Shown piece after piece: positions 1 to 5,113 of a stretch of 5,161 nt of DNA. The notes under the pieces are model-generated. The model was not told the DNA's origin and made no database searches. It was given only the letters and a program-made list of their open reading frames with translations. The stretch covers positions 1-5,161 of the forward strand of contig JAFWPT010000418.1 in the NCBI GenBank assembly GCA_017509375.1, read 5' to 3'. Position numbers and translations under genes: made by a program. How positions within the stretch are numbered: the stretch's first letter is position 1; each line of letters begins with the position of its first letter. The DNA comes from Bacteroidales bacterium. GTDB taxonomy: Bacteria > Bacteroidota > Bacteroidia > Bacteroidales > UBA932.

Positions 1-918
1 AACGCCACCCTGAAGGAACTGATAGCGGACCTCGATTATTTCAGCCTGAATTACAGCACCGACTGGGTCGCCCCAGGTCAGTCCCAGACCTTGACCGCCA
101 ACTGGACAGCCGGCGCCACCTTCGACTGGAACAAGGTCGAGCTGACAAGCCAAACCAGGCTGGGACAATCCGGAAACTGGTTTACCTGGGATGCATCCAC
201 TCATACACTGTATGCGACGGAATCCGCCGACAATGAAATGGTCAGGCTCGAATTCGGCTACGCCGGTACGGACCTGACTTATACCATGTCCCTCTACAAC
301 GGCCCCGGATATACCTCGTTCACCGTTTCTCCGGAAGTAATAGTGGCGGAGAACGAACCACAGGGCTGGTCGTCGAACGACTATGTATACATTTCGGTAG
401 ACTCCTGGACGCCGGACAACGGTTCCAGTTCCTTCAACTATCACAGCATCGAGCTCGACCCCGCGTCGGACTACTATGACAAGCTGGCTTACAATTCGTA
501 TGGCCCGTACATCAATTTCAACCATACCATCCCAGTCGGACAGTTCAACCTGATACTCCGCAGCAAGACAGACCATAGCGTCAAATGCACCGTCCCCGTG
601 AAGATGGTCAGGCATAAAGTGACCTCATTCACCCTCAAGCCGCACCAGTTCTCGCTTTATTACGGACTGACCAACGGACGGGTGCTGGATGTAGAATACC
701 AGCCGGAGGACGCCACCTGGGACTGGTACGACCTGGAACTGACGCCCGGATCGGACGAGCACTTCAACTATAACCCCTACAGCCACAGCGTTGCCATCGA
801 CCAGCTGGCGCCGTATGCTGATTCCCAGGTTCATGGCGTACAGGTTGGGTTCCGTCTCAAGAGCAACCATAAAGTTACGGATTACGTATACGTTGACAAG
901 AACGTCGGATCCAATTAA
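1..918 (+). CDS. C-terminal part of a large Ig-like-repeat surface protein (5' end outside window)
   Basis: The frame is open from the first base of the window to the TAA at 916-918, giving 305 visible residues, so the true start lies upstream. Three divergent tandem units can be seen at about residues 11-100, 104-203 and 207-300. Each opens with a short strand of the type SFTLKP or YFSLNY. Each then has a hydrophobic/polar alternating strand, a segment like ATFDWNKVEL or ATWDWYDLELTP, and a closing strand rich in V, Y and T. This is the layout of bacterial Ig-like (Big_2-type) beta-sandwich repeats. Composition is rich in Y, N, S, T and W with one Cys, as expected for an exported protein. 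No sorting domain, membrane anchor or catalytic motif is visible at the C-terminus, so any lipid anchor or signal peptide must be in the missing N-terminal part. A role as a structural or adhesive cell-surface protein is inferred; the ligand is unknown. Confidence 0.8.
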   Translation, partial: NATLKELIADLDYFSLNYSTDWVAPGQSQTLTANWTAGATFDWNKVELTSQTRLGQSGNWFTWDASTHTLYATESADNEMVRLEFGYAGTDLTYTMSLYNGPGYTSFTVSPEVIVAENEPQGWSSNDYVYISVDSWTPDNGSSSFNYHSIELDPASDYYDKLAYNSYGPYINFNHTIPVGQFNLILRSKTDHSVKCTVPVKMVRHKVTSFTLKPHQFSLYYGLTNGRVLDVEYQPEDATWDWYDLELTPGSDEHFNYNPYSHSVAIDQLAPYADSQVHGVQVGFRLKSNHKVTDYVYVDKNVGSN

Positions 919-934
919 ACTCACAATTTATCAC

Positions 935-942
935 TATCTTTG
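935..942 (+). promoter_or_regulatory. Bacteroidota -7 promoter box (TATCTTTG) for the membrane protein/regulator pair
   Basis: TATCTTTG matches the Bacteroidota primary-sigma -7 consensus TAnnTTTG exactly. It lies in the 32-bp gap after the surface-protein stop. No good TTTG -33 partner is visible; the expected site falls in the end of the upstream gene and its stop. If the box is centred at -7, transcription starts near 945-946, only about 5 nt before the ATG at 951, so the transcript would be almost leaderless. Confidence 0.6.
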
Positions 943-950
943 CCCCTGAT

Positions 951-1541
951 ATGGAAGAGAACTTTGATGCCCTCGAAGTGATTGCCTGCACCAGGGGCAA
1001 AGTAGATTTGGACAGCGCCCCCACCGGTGTAAAACTGTTTCCGCTGTGGGGCTGGCTGGCCGCCATCGTTTATTCGCTGGAATTCCTGCTGTGGCAGCTG
1101 CTGCATCAGGAATGGTGCCTGTGGCTCTGGGTGCTGATTCCGCTCATCGGCATCCCCCTTATGATAATGTTCATTAGGAAGGATCGTGACCGCACCCACA
1201 TGCGCACCCGCGTGTCAAGACTAGTGCTTGATTACTGGATATTCGCCGCCTGCGTATTTGGCCTCAGCGGCTTCCTGTACGGGTTTGCCGGGGTCTATGA
1301 GGTCGTTGAGAATCCACTTATGGCCGTGCTTGTGAGCGTCGGGGCATTCATCACCGGGGGAGCGCTGCGTTTCCGTCCGATGGTTGTTGGCGGCATGGTC
1401 GGCGCCGCTATAGGCGTCTGCTCTTTCGCCCTTCAAGGGGATCTTTGGGTCTGGCAAATGCCCGCACTCGTCGCGAGCGCGGTGTCCGCTCTCATCATCC
1501 CGGGTCACTTATACTATAAATCGGTGAAGGATGGAGTTTAA
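951..1541 (+). CDS. six-helix integral membrane protein of unknown function
   Basis: The protein has 196 residues. A cytoplasm-like N-terminal stretch (1-28) is followed by about six hydrophobic segments at residues 32-50, 56-75, 94-115, 123-139, 143-161 and 166-187. A basic loop (RKDRDRTHMRTRVSR, 76-90) joins helices 2 and 3 and would favour a cytoplasmic location for that loop. Small-residue-rich helices 4 and 5 (GAFITGGA, GGMVGAAIGV) suggest tight helix packing. No transporter or enzyme signature was recognised. The ATG at 951 sits right after a promoter box and is the only sensible start. The 3' end overlaps the next gene by 11 bp, so the two are almost certainly made together. The neighbour is a winged-helix DNA-binding protein, and membrane protein plus regulator pairs of this kind are frequent in Bacteroidota. 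A sensing or stress role is possible but is inference only. Confidence 0.85.
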   Translation: MEENFDALEVIACTRGKVDLDSAPTGVKLFPLWGWLAAIVYSLEFLLWQLLHQEWCLWLWVLIPLIGIPLMIMFIRKDRDRTHMRTRVSRLVLDYWIFAACVFGLSGFLYGFAGVYEVVENPLMAVLVSVGAFITGGALRFRPMVVGGMVGAAIGVCSFALQGDLWVWQMPALVASAVSALIIPGHLYYKSVKDGV

Positions 1542-1836
1542 AGACCTGGACCCTCTGCTTCACAACGAACTGAGGCTCAAGATAATGGCTGCCCTGGATT
1601 CGCTGGATGACGCCGACTTTGTTTACCTCAAGTCGGTCACTAAAGCCACGTCAGGCAATATCAGCGTCCAGCTCACCAAACTCGAAGAAGCAGGCTACAT
1701 CAGGGTCTCCAAGACCGGCGAGGGCCGCGGTTCGCACACAATCTGCCGCATAACCTCCCGCGGAATACAGGCGCTGAAAGACTACCAGCACACGCTGATG
1801 CAGTATTTCTCCAAGTCCACCATCGAAAATCAATAG
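1531..1836 (+). CDS. small winged-helix transcriptional regulator (PF13601/MarR-like)
   Basis: This 101-residue protein is essentially a single winged-helix domain. An N-terminal helix (LHNELRLKIMAAL, about 10-22) precedes a helix-turn-helix at about 31-52, whose recognition helix is GNISVQLTKLEEAGYI. A beta wing with GEGRGSHTICRITSRG spans about 63-78, and a C-terminal helix runs from 79 to 93. This matches the compact 'winged helix DNA-binding domain' family (PF13601), related to MarR/ArsR regulators; no metal-binding Cys cluster of the ArsR type is seen. The ATG at 1531 lies inside the end of the membrane-protein gene (11-bp overlap, stop TAA at 1539-1541), which points to translational coupling. 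It probably controls its own operon or neighbours; no operator has been identified. The stop is TAG at 1834-1836. Confidence 0.88.
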   Translation: MEFKDLDPLLHNELRLKIMAALDSLDDADFVYLKSVTKATSGNISVQLTKLEEAGYIRVSKTGEGRGSHTICRITSRGIQALKDYQHTLMQYFSKSTIENQ

Positions 1837-1983
1837 CTTTGCGAGCGCCCGGAACGGCCTGAAATGCTCACACCCTGCCAGCTCGATGGACCGGTATGGT
1901 AAAAGGCATAACCAATCTTTGGTGGCTGCTTCTAATTACTGCGGGAGTACTGGCACGTTAAGGAAAAATTTCGGAAAAAAGCT

Positions 1984-1991
1984 TACCTTTG
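1984..1991 (+). promoter_or_regulatory. Bacteroidota -7 box (TACCTTTG), distal promoter candidate for 2078 gene
   Basis: TACCTTTG is an exact TAnnTTTG match in the 241-bp non-coding gap 1837-2077. The region about 20 bp upstream (TTAAGG, 1958-1963) is only a weak -33 match. Transcription would start near 1994-1995, giving an approximately 83-nt leader to the ATG at 2078. The extended string CTTACCTTTGA here is repeated identically at the promoter near 5101-5110. Confidence 0.55.
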
Positions 1992-1994
1992 AGA

Positions 1995-2057
1995 GTTAGA
2001 TAAATCGAAAGTAGTTGAGTTGAATCAATTTATTATATAGCTTTTTTGTTGTCTAAC
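1995..2057 (+). other. predicted leader stem at the 5' end of the 2078-3002 transcript
   Basis: GTTAGATAA (1995-2003) can pair with TTGTCTAAC (2049-2057): nine consecutive pairs including one U-G wobble, enclosing a 45-nt AT-rich loop that contains the small palindrome TTGAATCAA. The left arm would lie at the very 5' end of a transcript made from the TACCTTTG promoter. The right arm ends about 20 nt before the start codon. It does not match a riboswitch I recognise. Confidence 0.3.
2015..2045 (+). promoter_or_regulatory. proximal promoter candidate for the 2078 gene
   Basis: TTG at 2015-2017 is followed after 20 bp by TAGCTTTT at 2038-2045, a one-mismatch version of TAnnTTTG with correct -33/-7 spacing. 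Transcription would start near 2048, leaving an approximately 30-nt leader. It competes with the better -7 box at 1984-1991, and both could be used. Confidence 0.35.
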
Positions 2058-2077
2058 GGGTGAAGATTCGATTGAAA

Positions 2078-2431
2078 ATGGAAGATTATATCATCAGAGA
2101 AATAGACCGCCTGGGCGAGATGCTGTTGATGATCGCCCGCAGGCTGGGACTGCTGGACGGTGTTACGCAGGATTGTTCCCTGACGGACATCAAGGACGAA
2201 TTTGAAAAAGCCGGAAACCCGATTGACCTGGATACGCTTCTGCAGCAGGAGAACCCTGTCTGGTACCTTGTAGAAACCGGGAAGATTTCCGACCACGGCC
2301 TGGAGACATTCATCGATATCCTCTTTCATTCAGATTTGGAAGAAGGCCGGAAGGCTGCGCTCCTGAAAGACGCGCTCGCATATCTGGACGGCAAGGGCTA
2401 CTACTCTTTCAGGCTTCACTCGCTGACATAA
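2078..2431 (+). CDS. small helical protein of unknown function
   Basis: The protein has 117 residues when started at the ATG at 2078. An in-frame GTG at 2060 would add six residues, but the ATG is preferred because it is preceded by an A-rich stretch (ATTGAAA) and begins the amphipathic segment MEDYIIREIDRLGEMLLMIARR. The first 30 residues form a hydrophobic/charged helix with an RLGLLDG turn. The rest is acidic and predicted helical (for example LTDIKDEFEKAG and GLETFIDILFH), ending with a GKGYYSF motif. No signal peptide, membrane helix, metal site or catalytic motif was seen. Composition suggests a cytoplasmic, possibly TPR-like helical bundle, but I do not recognise a named family. It lies 19 bp upstream of the carbonic anhydrase gene on the same strand and probably shares its transcript. 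Its role is unknown. Confidence 0.75.
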   Translation: MEDYIIREIDRLGEMLLMIARRLGLLDGVTQDCSLTDIKDEFEKAGNPIDLDTLLQQENPVWYLVETGKISDHGLETFIDILFHSDLEEGRKAALLKDALAYLDGKGYYSFRLHSLT

Positions 2432-2450
2432 CATTCGAACAAGTTATAAG

Positions 2451-3002
2451 ATGAATCATAGTATTATTGAACAAATCCTCGCCTACAACAGGAACTTCGT
2501 TGCGTCCAAAGCATACGAACAGTTCATTACAGACAAGTATCCCGAAAAGAAACTGGCCGTCCTGACCTGCATGGATACCCGCCTGACAGAGCTGCTTCCC
2601 AAAGCACTGGGGCTCCGGAACGGGGATGCCAAAATCATAAAGAACGCCGGCGGGCTTATCATTTCAGATAAAGACTCTGCCATCAGATCCCTGCTGGTTG
2701 CCATTTATGAGCTGGGGGTAAATGAAGTGATGGTCGTCCACCACTCGACCTGCGGCGCCTGTCATATGAGTTACGAAGAGTTCAAGCCGCACATGTTGAA
2801 AAGGGGTATCGGTGAAGATGTCCTCATGGAATGGGAGTCAGCCAAAGGCATCAATGATTGGCTGGAAGGATTCCACGACACGGAAGAATCTGTGAGAAAG
2901 ACCGTCGCGGCGGTCGTTAACCACCCTCTTGTTCCCGGAGACGTGCTTGTCCGTGGCTTTATAATCGACTCTGTAAGCGGTGCACTTACGGAAATCAGGT
3001 AA
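2451..3002 (+). CDS. beta-class carbonic anhydrase
   Basis: This enzyme of 183 residues interconverts CO2 and bicarbonate in the cytoplasm with a zinc ion. Zinc ligands are visible as Cys40 in the motif CMDTRL and His98 and Cys101 in HHSTCGACH (the HxxC motif). The catalytic Asp42-Arg44 pair of beta carbonic anhydrases is intact. Other family marks are KIIKNAGG (61-68), the helix SAIRSLLVAIYELGV (76-90) and the C-terminal strand VRGFIIDSVSGAL. The length fits the short prokaryotic (cab-type/Rv1284-like) clade rather than the longer plant or E. coli Can type. There is no signal peptide. The start at 2451 is 19 bp after the small helical gene, with an AT-rich leader and no Shine-Dalgarno. It likely supplies bicarbonate for carboxylation or handles CO2/pH balance; that role is inferred from the family. 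Confidence 0.93.
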   Translation: MNHSIIEQILAYNRNFVASKAYEQFITDKYPEKKLAVLTCMDTRLTELLPKALGLRNGDAKIIKNAGGLIISDKDSAIRSLLVAIYELGVNEVMVVHHSTCGACHMSYEEFKPHMLKRGIGEDVLMEWESAKGINDWLEGFHDTEESVRKTVAAVVNHPLVPGDVLVRGFIIDSVSGALTEIR

Positions 3003-3028
3003 GAATCCTTTGACCAATGAGTGGATGA

Positions 3029-3051
3029 CTCTTAGTGACACTAAAAAAGAG
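3029..3051. repeat. inverted repeat TTAGTG-A-CACTAA with flanking CTCTT/AAGAG
   Basis: TTAGTG (3032-3037) and CACTAA (3039-3044) are perfect inverted repeats around one base. CTCTT (3029-3033) and AAGAG (3047-3051) extend the symmetry if three A residues are skipped. The T-run needed for an intrinsic terminator is on the wrong side for either strand. It could be a protein-binding palindrome or part of a structured RNA. Confidence 0.4.
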
Positions 3052-3069
3052 CGCAAACTGGCACACGAG

Positions 3070-3087
3070 TTCACCTGGAAAGGTGAA
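3070..3087. repeat. perfect 7-bp hairpin with GGAA tetraloop
   Basis: TTCACCTGGAAAGGTGAA forms a perfect 7-bp stem (3070-3076 with 3081-3087) closed by the GNRA-type loop GGAA. It lies 68 bp after the carbonic anhydrase stop and has no following T-run. The GGTGA arm can alternatively pair with TCACC at 3114-3118. Confidence 0.5.
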
Positions 3088-3088
3088 G

Positions 3089-3166
3089 AGCCCGCTGATA
3101 TTATTGGTTATTCTCACCATTGCAGTGCACTTTTTTCCAAAAGAATAACATCAGTTAACTCGGGCT
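3089..3166. repeat. large three-segment imperfect inverted repeat between convergent genes
   Basis: Three blocks pair in order. AGCCCG (3089-3094) pairs with CGGGCT (3161-3166), CTGAT (3095-3099) with ATCAG (3150-3154), and GTTATTC (3107-3113) with GAATAAC (3143-3149). This gives 18 pairs interrupted by offset bulges (7 nt on the left arm, 6 nt on the right) around a 29-nt loop containing GTGCAC and a run of six T. On the plus strand it is followed by TTTAT. It may work as a bidirectional 3' end for the carbonic anhydrase and phosphatase transcripts, but it is not a canonical terminator. Confidence 0.45.
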
Positions 3167-3182
3167 TTATCTGTGTGGTAAG

Positions 3183-3992
3183 TTACTCCAAATAGCGTTG
3201 CCTCAGGGCTTGGATGTCGGCATCCGTAAGGCCTATCGGCCCCTTCAGATAGGCCTCCAGCGAGCCATATAGCAGGTCCACTTGGTCCAGAGTTTTCACA
3301 AAGTTTTCCGTGTTTGCACCCAAAAAAGACTTGACCACGTTCACCTCTTCCTCCTTGCCGCCCCAGAAGCGGACACGTCTGGAATACTTGCGGACATCGG
3401 CCTCATAGACCCGGTTGGTAGCGTCGAAATCGGCCACAATTGTTTCCCGGGAGGCTCCCAGCGCCGCAAGAATCAAGGCAGATGCAACCCCCGTGCGGTC
3501 CTTCCCCTGCGTACAGTGGTATAGGATGGCGCCTTTTTCCGTGGCCAGAATTTCCCTAAATAATGCGGCGAACCGTGCTTGGCATTCGGGGTCGAAAACA
3601 AGGGTTGGATACATTGATGCCGCCACTTTCTTCGCCTTTTCGTTGAAGGCGGCCATGACGATTATCTTCCTGACGTCGAACTTCTTATGGCGGGTGAACT
3701 TCTTCTTTTCCTGCTCTGTAGCCTGGGCGGCAGCGTTTCCCATGGCGTCCACGGGGATGTTTATGCACTCTGCTCCTGGAATCTTCCTGTTTTCATTGCC
3801 CTTCTTCTCTTCGTCCTTGCGGAGATCGATTACTTTGACGACTGGAAGGCCGGAGAGGTACCGGATGTCCGTGTCGGTGGCATCGGCAAGGTGGGCAGTC
3901 CGGAGAAGGAGGCCTTCCTTTACCCGCAGATTACCAGGGACGGGAAGTCCTCCCAGGTCCCTGGCGTTGACGATACCTTTCAGAACTTGCAT
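3183..3992 (-). CDS. tyrosine/dual-specificity protein phosphatase (Y_phosphatase3-like)
   Basis: The protein has 269 residues and hydrolyses phosphate esters, typically phosphotyrosine, by a Cys-phosphate intermediate. The P-loop HCTQGKDRTG gives the CX5R signature with Cys160 as nucleophile and Arg166. The family's N-terminal NARDLGG motif (9-15), a LLLRTAHL strand (28-35) and VIDLRKDEE (54-62, with the DLR motif) are all present. The usual P-loop of this family reads HCTAGKDRTG, so Gln162 in place of Ala is a small variation. No signal peptide is seen, so it should be cytoplasmic, although some relatives (IphP/LipA type) are exported. The ATG at 3992 overlaps the end of the kinase gene by 13 bp, implying coupling and a common transcript from the promoter at 5008-5039. 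The physiological substrate is unknown; the adjacent APH-like kinase suggests opposing phosphorylation roles, which is inference. Confidence 0.92.
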   Translation of the reverse strand: MQVLKGIVNARDLGGLPVPGNLRVKEGLLLRTAHLADATDTDIRYLSGLPVVKVIDLRKDEEKKGNENRKIPGAECINIPVDAMGNAAAQATEQEKKKFTRHKKFDVRKIIVMAAFNEKAKKVAASMYPTLVFDPECQARFAALFREILATEKGAILYHCTQGKDRTGVASALILAALGASRETIVADFDATNRVYEADVRKYSRRVRFWGGKEEEVNVVKSFLGANTENFVKTLDQVDLLYGSLEAYLKGPIGLTDADIQALRQRYLE

Positions 3993-4834
3993 ATGAGACG
4001 GCGTATATGGACGGCAAAAAACAGCCTTTCCGGCAGGCTGGACTTCTGGAACTCGTAGCGGAGCACCATATCCAGACAGGCGAACCTTGCGGCCTCATCG
4101 TCAAATTCAGCGTGGTCCTCCGTCCCGGTATATTCTTTGGCAAAGGCGTCCCAGAAAAGGCGGAGCTGGGCCTCGGTCATATGGAAGATGCCCTGAACCT
4201 GCTTCATAGAAGCGTATGTGTTGCAGATCTGGTAAAGGTGGCCGATGTCGAACATCGGGTCCCCGTAACCAAAGCGGTCAAGGTCTATCCAGTAGCACTT
4301 TTCTCCAGCCAGAATCAGGTTTCCGGTATTGAAATCTCCGTGGCTGCAGGTCTTTACGTCCCGTATGGTATTGGCAAAAGCGCTAAGGACGGCTTTGTTC
4401 TTTTTGCCGATGAACTGCACCTTCTCCACCGCCCTCAGCAGCTGCGCCTTACGGCTGGGAAAGAAATCCGTATTGCAGGTTGTGGAGAACAGCTCCCTGC
4501 CTTTTGCACACATAAGGCGGGCCATTTCTTCTATGCGCTCCGGCTGGTCGTGGCAGATTCAGGAAAGCGATTTCTTTCCCTTTATGCGTTCCGATATGGT
4601 TGCAAAGGCATCGCCAACGCGCACCATTTCCAGCATCTTTGGGACGGATATGCCAAGGGCGTCAGCCGCCCTGGACACGTCGAACTCTTTCTTCACCGCC
4701 TCAAAGGTGTTGAGGCCGGGTTTGTTCACCTTGAGTATTACGTCCGGCCGCTCTGGATTTTCATATGTTGTTCCGTTTCCGCCCTGCCCGGTCGGATGCC
4801 AGGCTGTGAGGTCAATCTGTGGATAATCTGACAT
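3980..4834 (-). pseudogene. APH/choline-kinase-like phosphotransferase interrupted by an in-frame TGA
   Basis: From the ATG at 4834 the frame runs 285 codons to a TGA at 3982-3980, but codon 92 (4561-4559) is also TGA. Both sides of it lie in the same frame and read as one phosphotransferase. The N-lobe has a glycine-rich GQGGNG loop (16-21) and ILKVN with the likely ATP-binding Lys35. The C-lobe has the Brenner motif SHGDFNTGN (Asp167, Asn172) and the metal-binding IDLDRFG (Asp184, Asp186), followed by GDPMFDIGH. Relatives of this type (as I recall, TIGR02172-like proteins of anaerobes) appear to carry Arg at this site, so a CGA-to-TGA change would explain the lesion. An in-frame TTG at 4846 is a less likely start. 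Its end overlaps the phosphatase start by 13 bp. Translation could restart at Met104 (4525), but that product would lack the nucleotide-binding lobe. It could be a pseudogene, a readthrough gene or a sequence error. Confidence 0.8.
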
Positions 4835-4848
4835 TGCGCTAAACAAGT

Positions 4849-4991
4849 TTATTTCGCCATCCTCTCTTCCGCCTTCCTTAACAGTTCCGCCTTCTCCGCG
4901 TCTGAAAGAAATGCGTGCAGGAAATCACTGCGCTGCAGCACACAAGCAGTAGCAAGGCACCGAGTATCCGCCAAATGGATTGATGTTTCAT
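4849..4991 (-). pseudogene. mini-lipoprotein reading frame, apparently frameshifted
   Basis: From the ATG at 4991 the minus strand encodes MKHQSIWR, then a hydrophobic core (ILGALLLLVCC), then a lipobox VISC with Cys at residue 25. This is a good lipoprotein signal peptide. The frame then gives a basic tail and stops at TAA 4880-4878 (37 residues). The -1 frame over the same bases gives a well-formed acidic helix, SDAEKAELLRKAEERMAK, ending at TAA 4851-4849. One missing base in the TTTCTTTCAG stretch (4911-4902) would join them into a lipoprotein of about 47 residues. The tail resembles the start of Bacteroidota TPR lipoproteins, so it may be the remnant of a larger gene. The strong promoter 17 bp upstream supports the 4991 start. 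The kinase ATG is 14 bp further downstream. It could instead be an intact 37-residue lipoprotein. Confidence 0.45.
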
Positions 4992-5007
4992 ACGCAGAAA
5001 TTTCTTG

Positions 5008-5039
5008 CAAATATAATGAAAAACCGGGACACTTGCAAA
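5008..5039 (-). promoter_or_regulatory. Bacteroidota promoter (TTTG-N20-TATATTTG) for the lipoprotein/kinase/phosphatase operon
   Basis: On the minus strand TTTG (5039-5036) is followed by a 20-bp spacer and TATATTTG (5015-5008). Both elements and the spacing match the Bacteroidota primary-sigma consensus. Transcription should start near 5005, about 14 nt before the ATG at 4991. This is the best promoter in the window and defines the start of the minus-strand operon running to 3183. Confidence 0.75.
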
Positions 5040-5082
5040 CTTCCGTGGCATAATGTGACATAAACATATACTTGAAGGTAGG

Positions 5083-5109
5083 TTTGTGTATCAAAAGACC
5101 TTACCTTTG
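5083..5109 (+). promoter_or_regulatory. Bacteroidota -7 box (TACCTTTG) for the right-edge gene, near leaderless
   Basis: TACCTTTG (5102-5109) is an exact -7 box. The nearest TTTG (5083-5086) lies only 15 bp upstream, shorter than the usual 19-21, so the -33 element is doubtful. The start would be near 5112-5113, one or two bases before the ATG at 5114. AAGGTAGG (5075-5082) is an imperfect inverted match to CCTTACCTT (5099-5107), covering the box, and TTGAAG is repeated at 5072-5077 and 5107-5112. This pattern could be an operator. Confidence 0.5.
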
Positions 5110-5113
5110 AAGT

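Noticed and set aside
1911..1923. Small inverted repeat ACCAA-TCT-TTGGT as terminator of the regulator gene
   Set aside because: Only a 5-bp stem, 75 bp after the stop and with no T-run; too weak to call.
1837..1983. tRNA, small gene or gene remnant in the gap after the regulator
   Set aside because: No T-loop motif, no promoter-linked start and no protein-like stretch with family resemblance was found on either strand.
1995..2057. Integron attC-like boxes (GTTAGAT ... GTCTAAC, 63 bp)
   Set aside because: The sequences match GTTRRRY and RYYYAAC, but their order is reversed: attC has RYYYAAC first and GTTRRRY last. No integrase or cassette array is present.
3025..3195. Plus-strand ORF of 56 codons in the convergent intergenic region
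   Set aside because: The first part (TKKERKLAHEF) looks protein-like, but the rest does not. The region is dominated by inverted repeats and the ORF runs into the phosphatase gene; no promoter or family is seen. It remains a weak possibility.
3415..3996. Plus-strand ORF of 193 codons opposite the phosphatase gene
   Set aside because: Antisense shadow of a clearly recognisable phosphatase; low-complexity, Ser/Arg/Phe-rich product.
4500..4570. Frameshift in the kinase gene
   Set aside because: The two kinase pieces are in the same reading frame; the break is a single TGA codon, not a shift.
4007..4831. Plus-strand ORF of 274 codons opposite the kinase gene
   Set aside because: Its product has no recognisable motifs, while the minus strand carries clear kinase signatures. 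It is an antisense shadow, long only because of codon bias.
4849..5094. Minus-strand ORF of 81 codons starting at 5094
   Set aside because: It would start upstream of the strong promoter at 5008-5039. Its first two thirds read as non-coding, and only its last ~20 residues look genuine; the signal peptide is in another frame.
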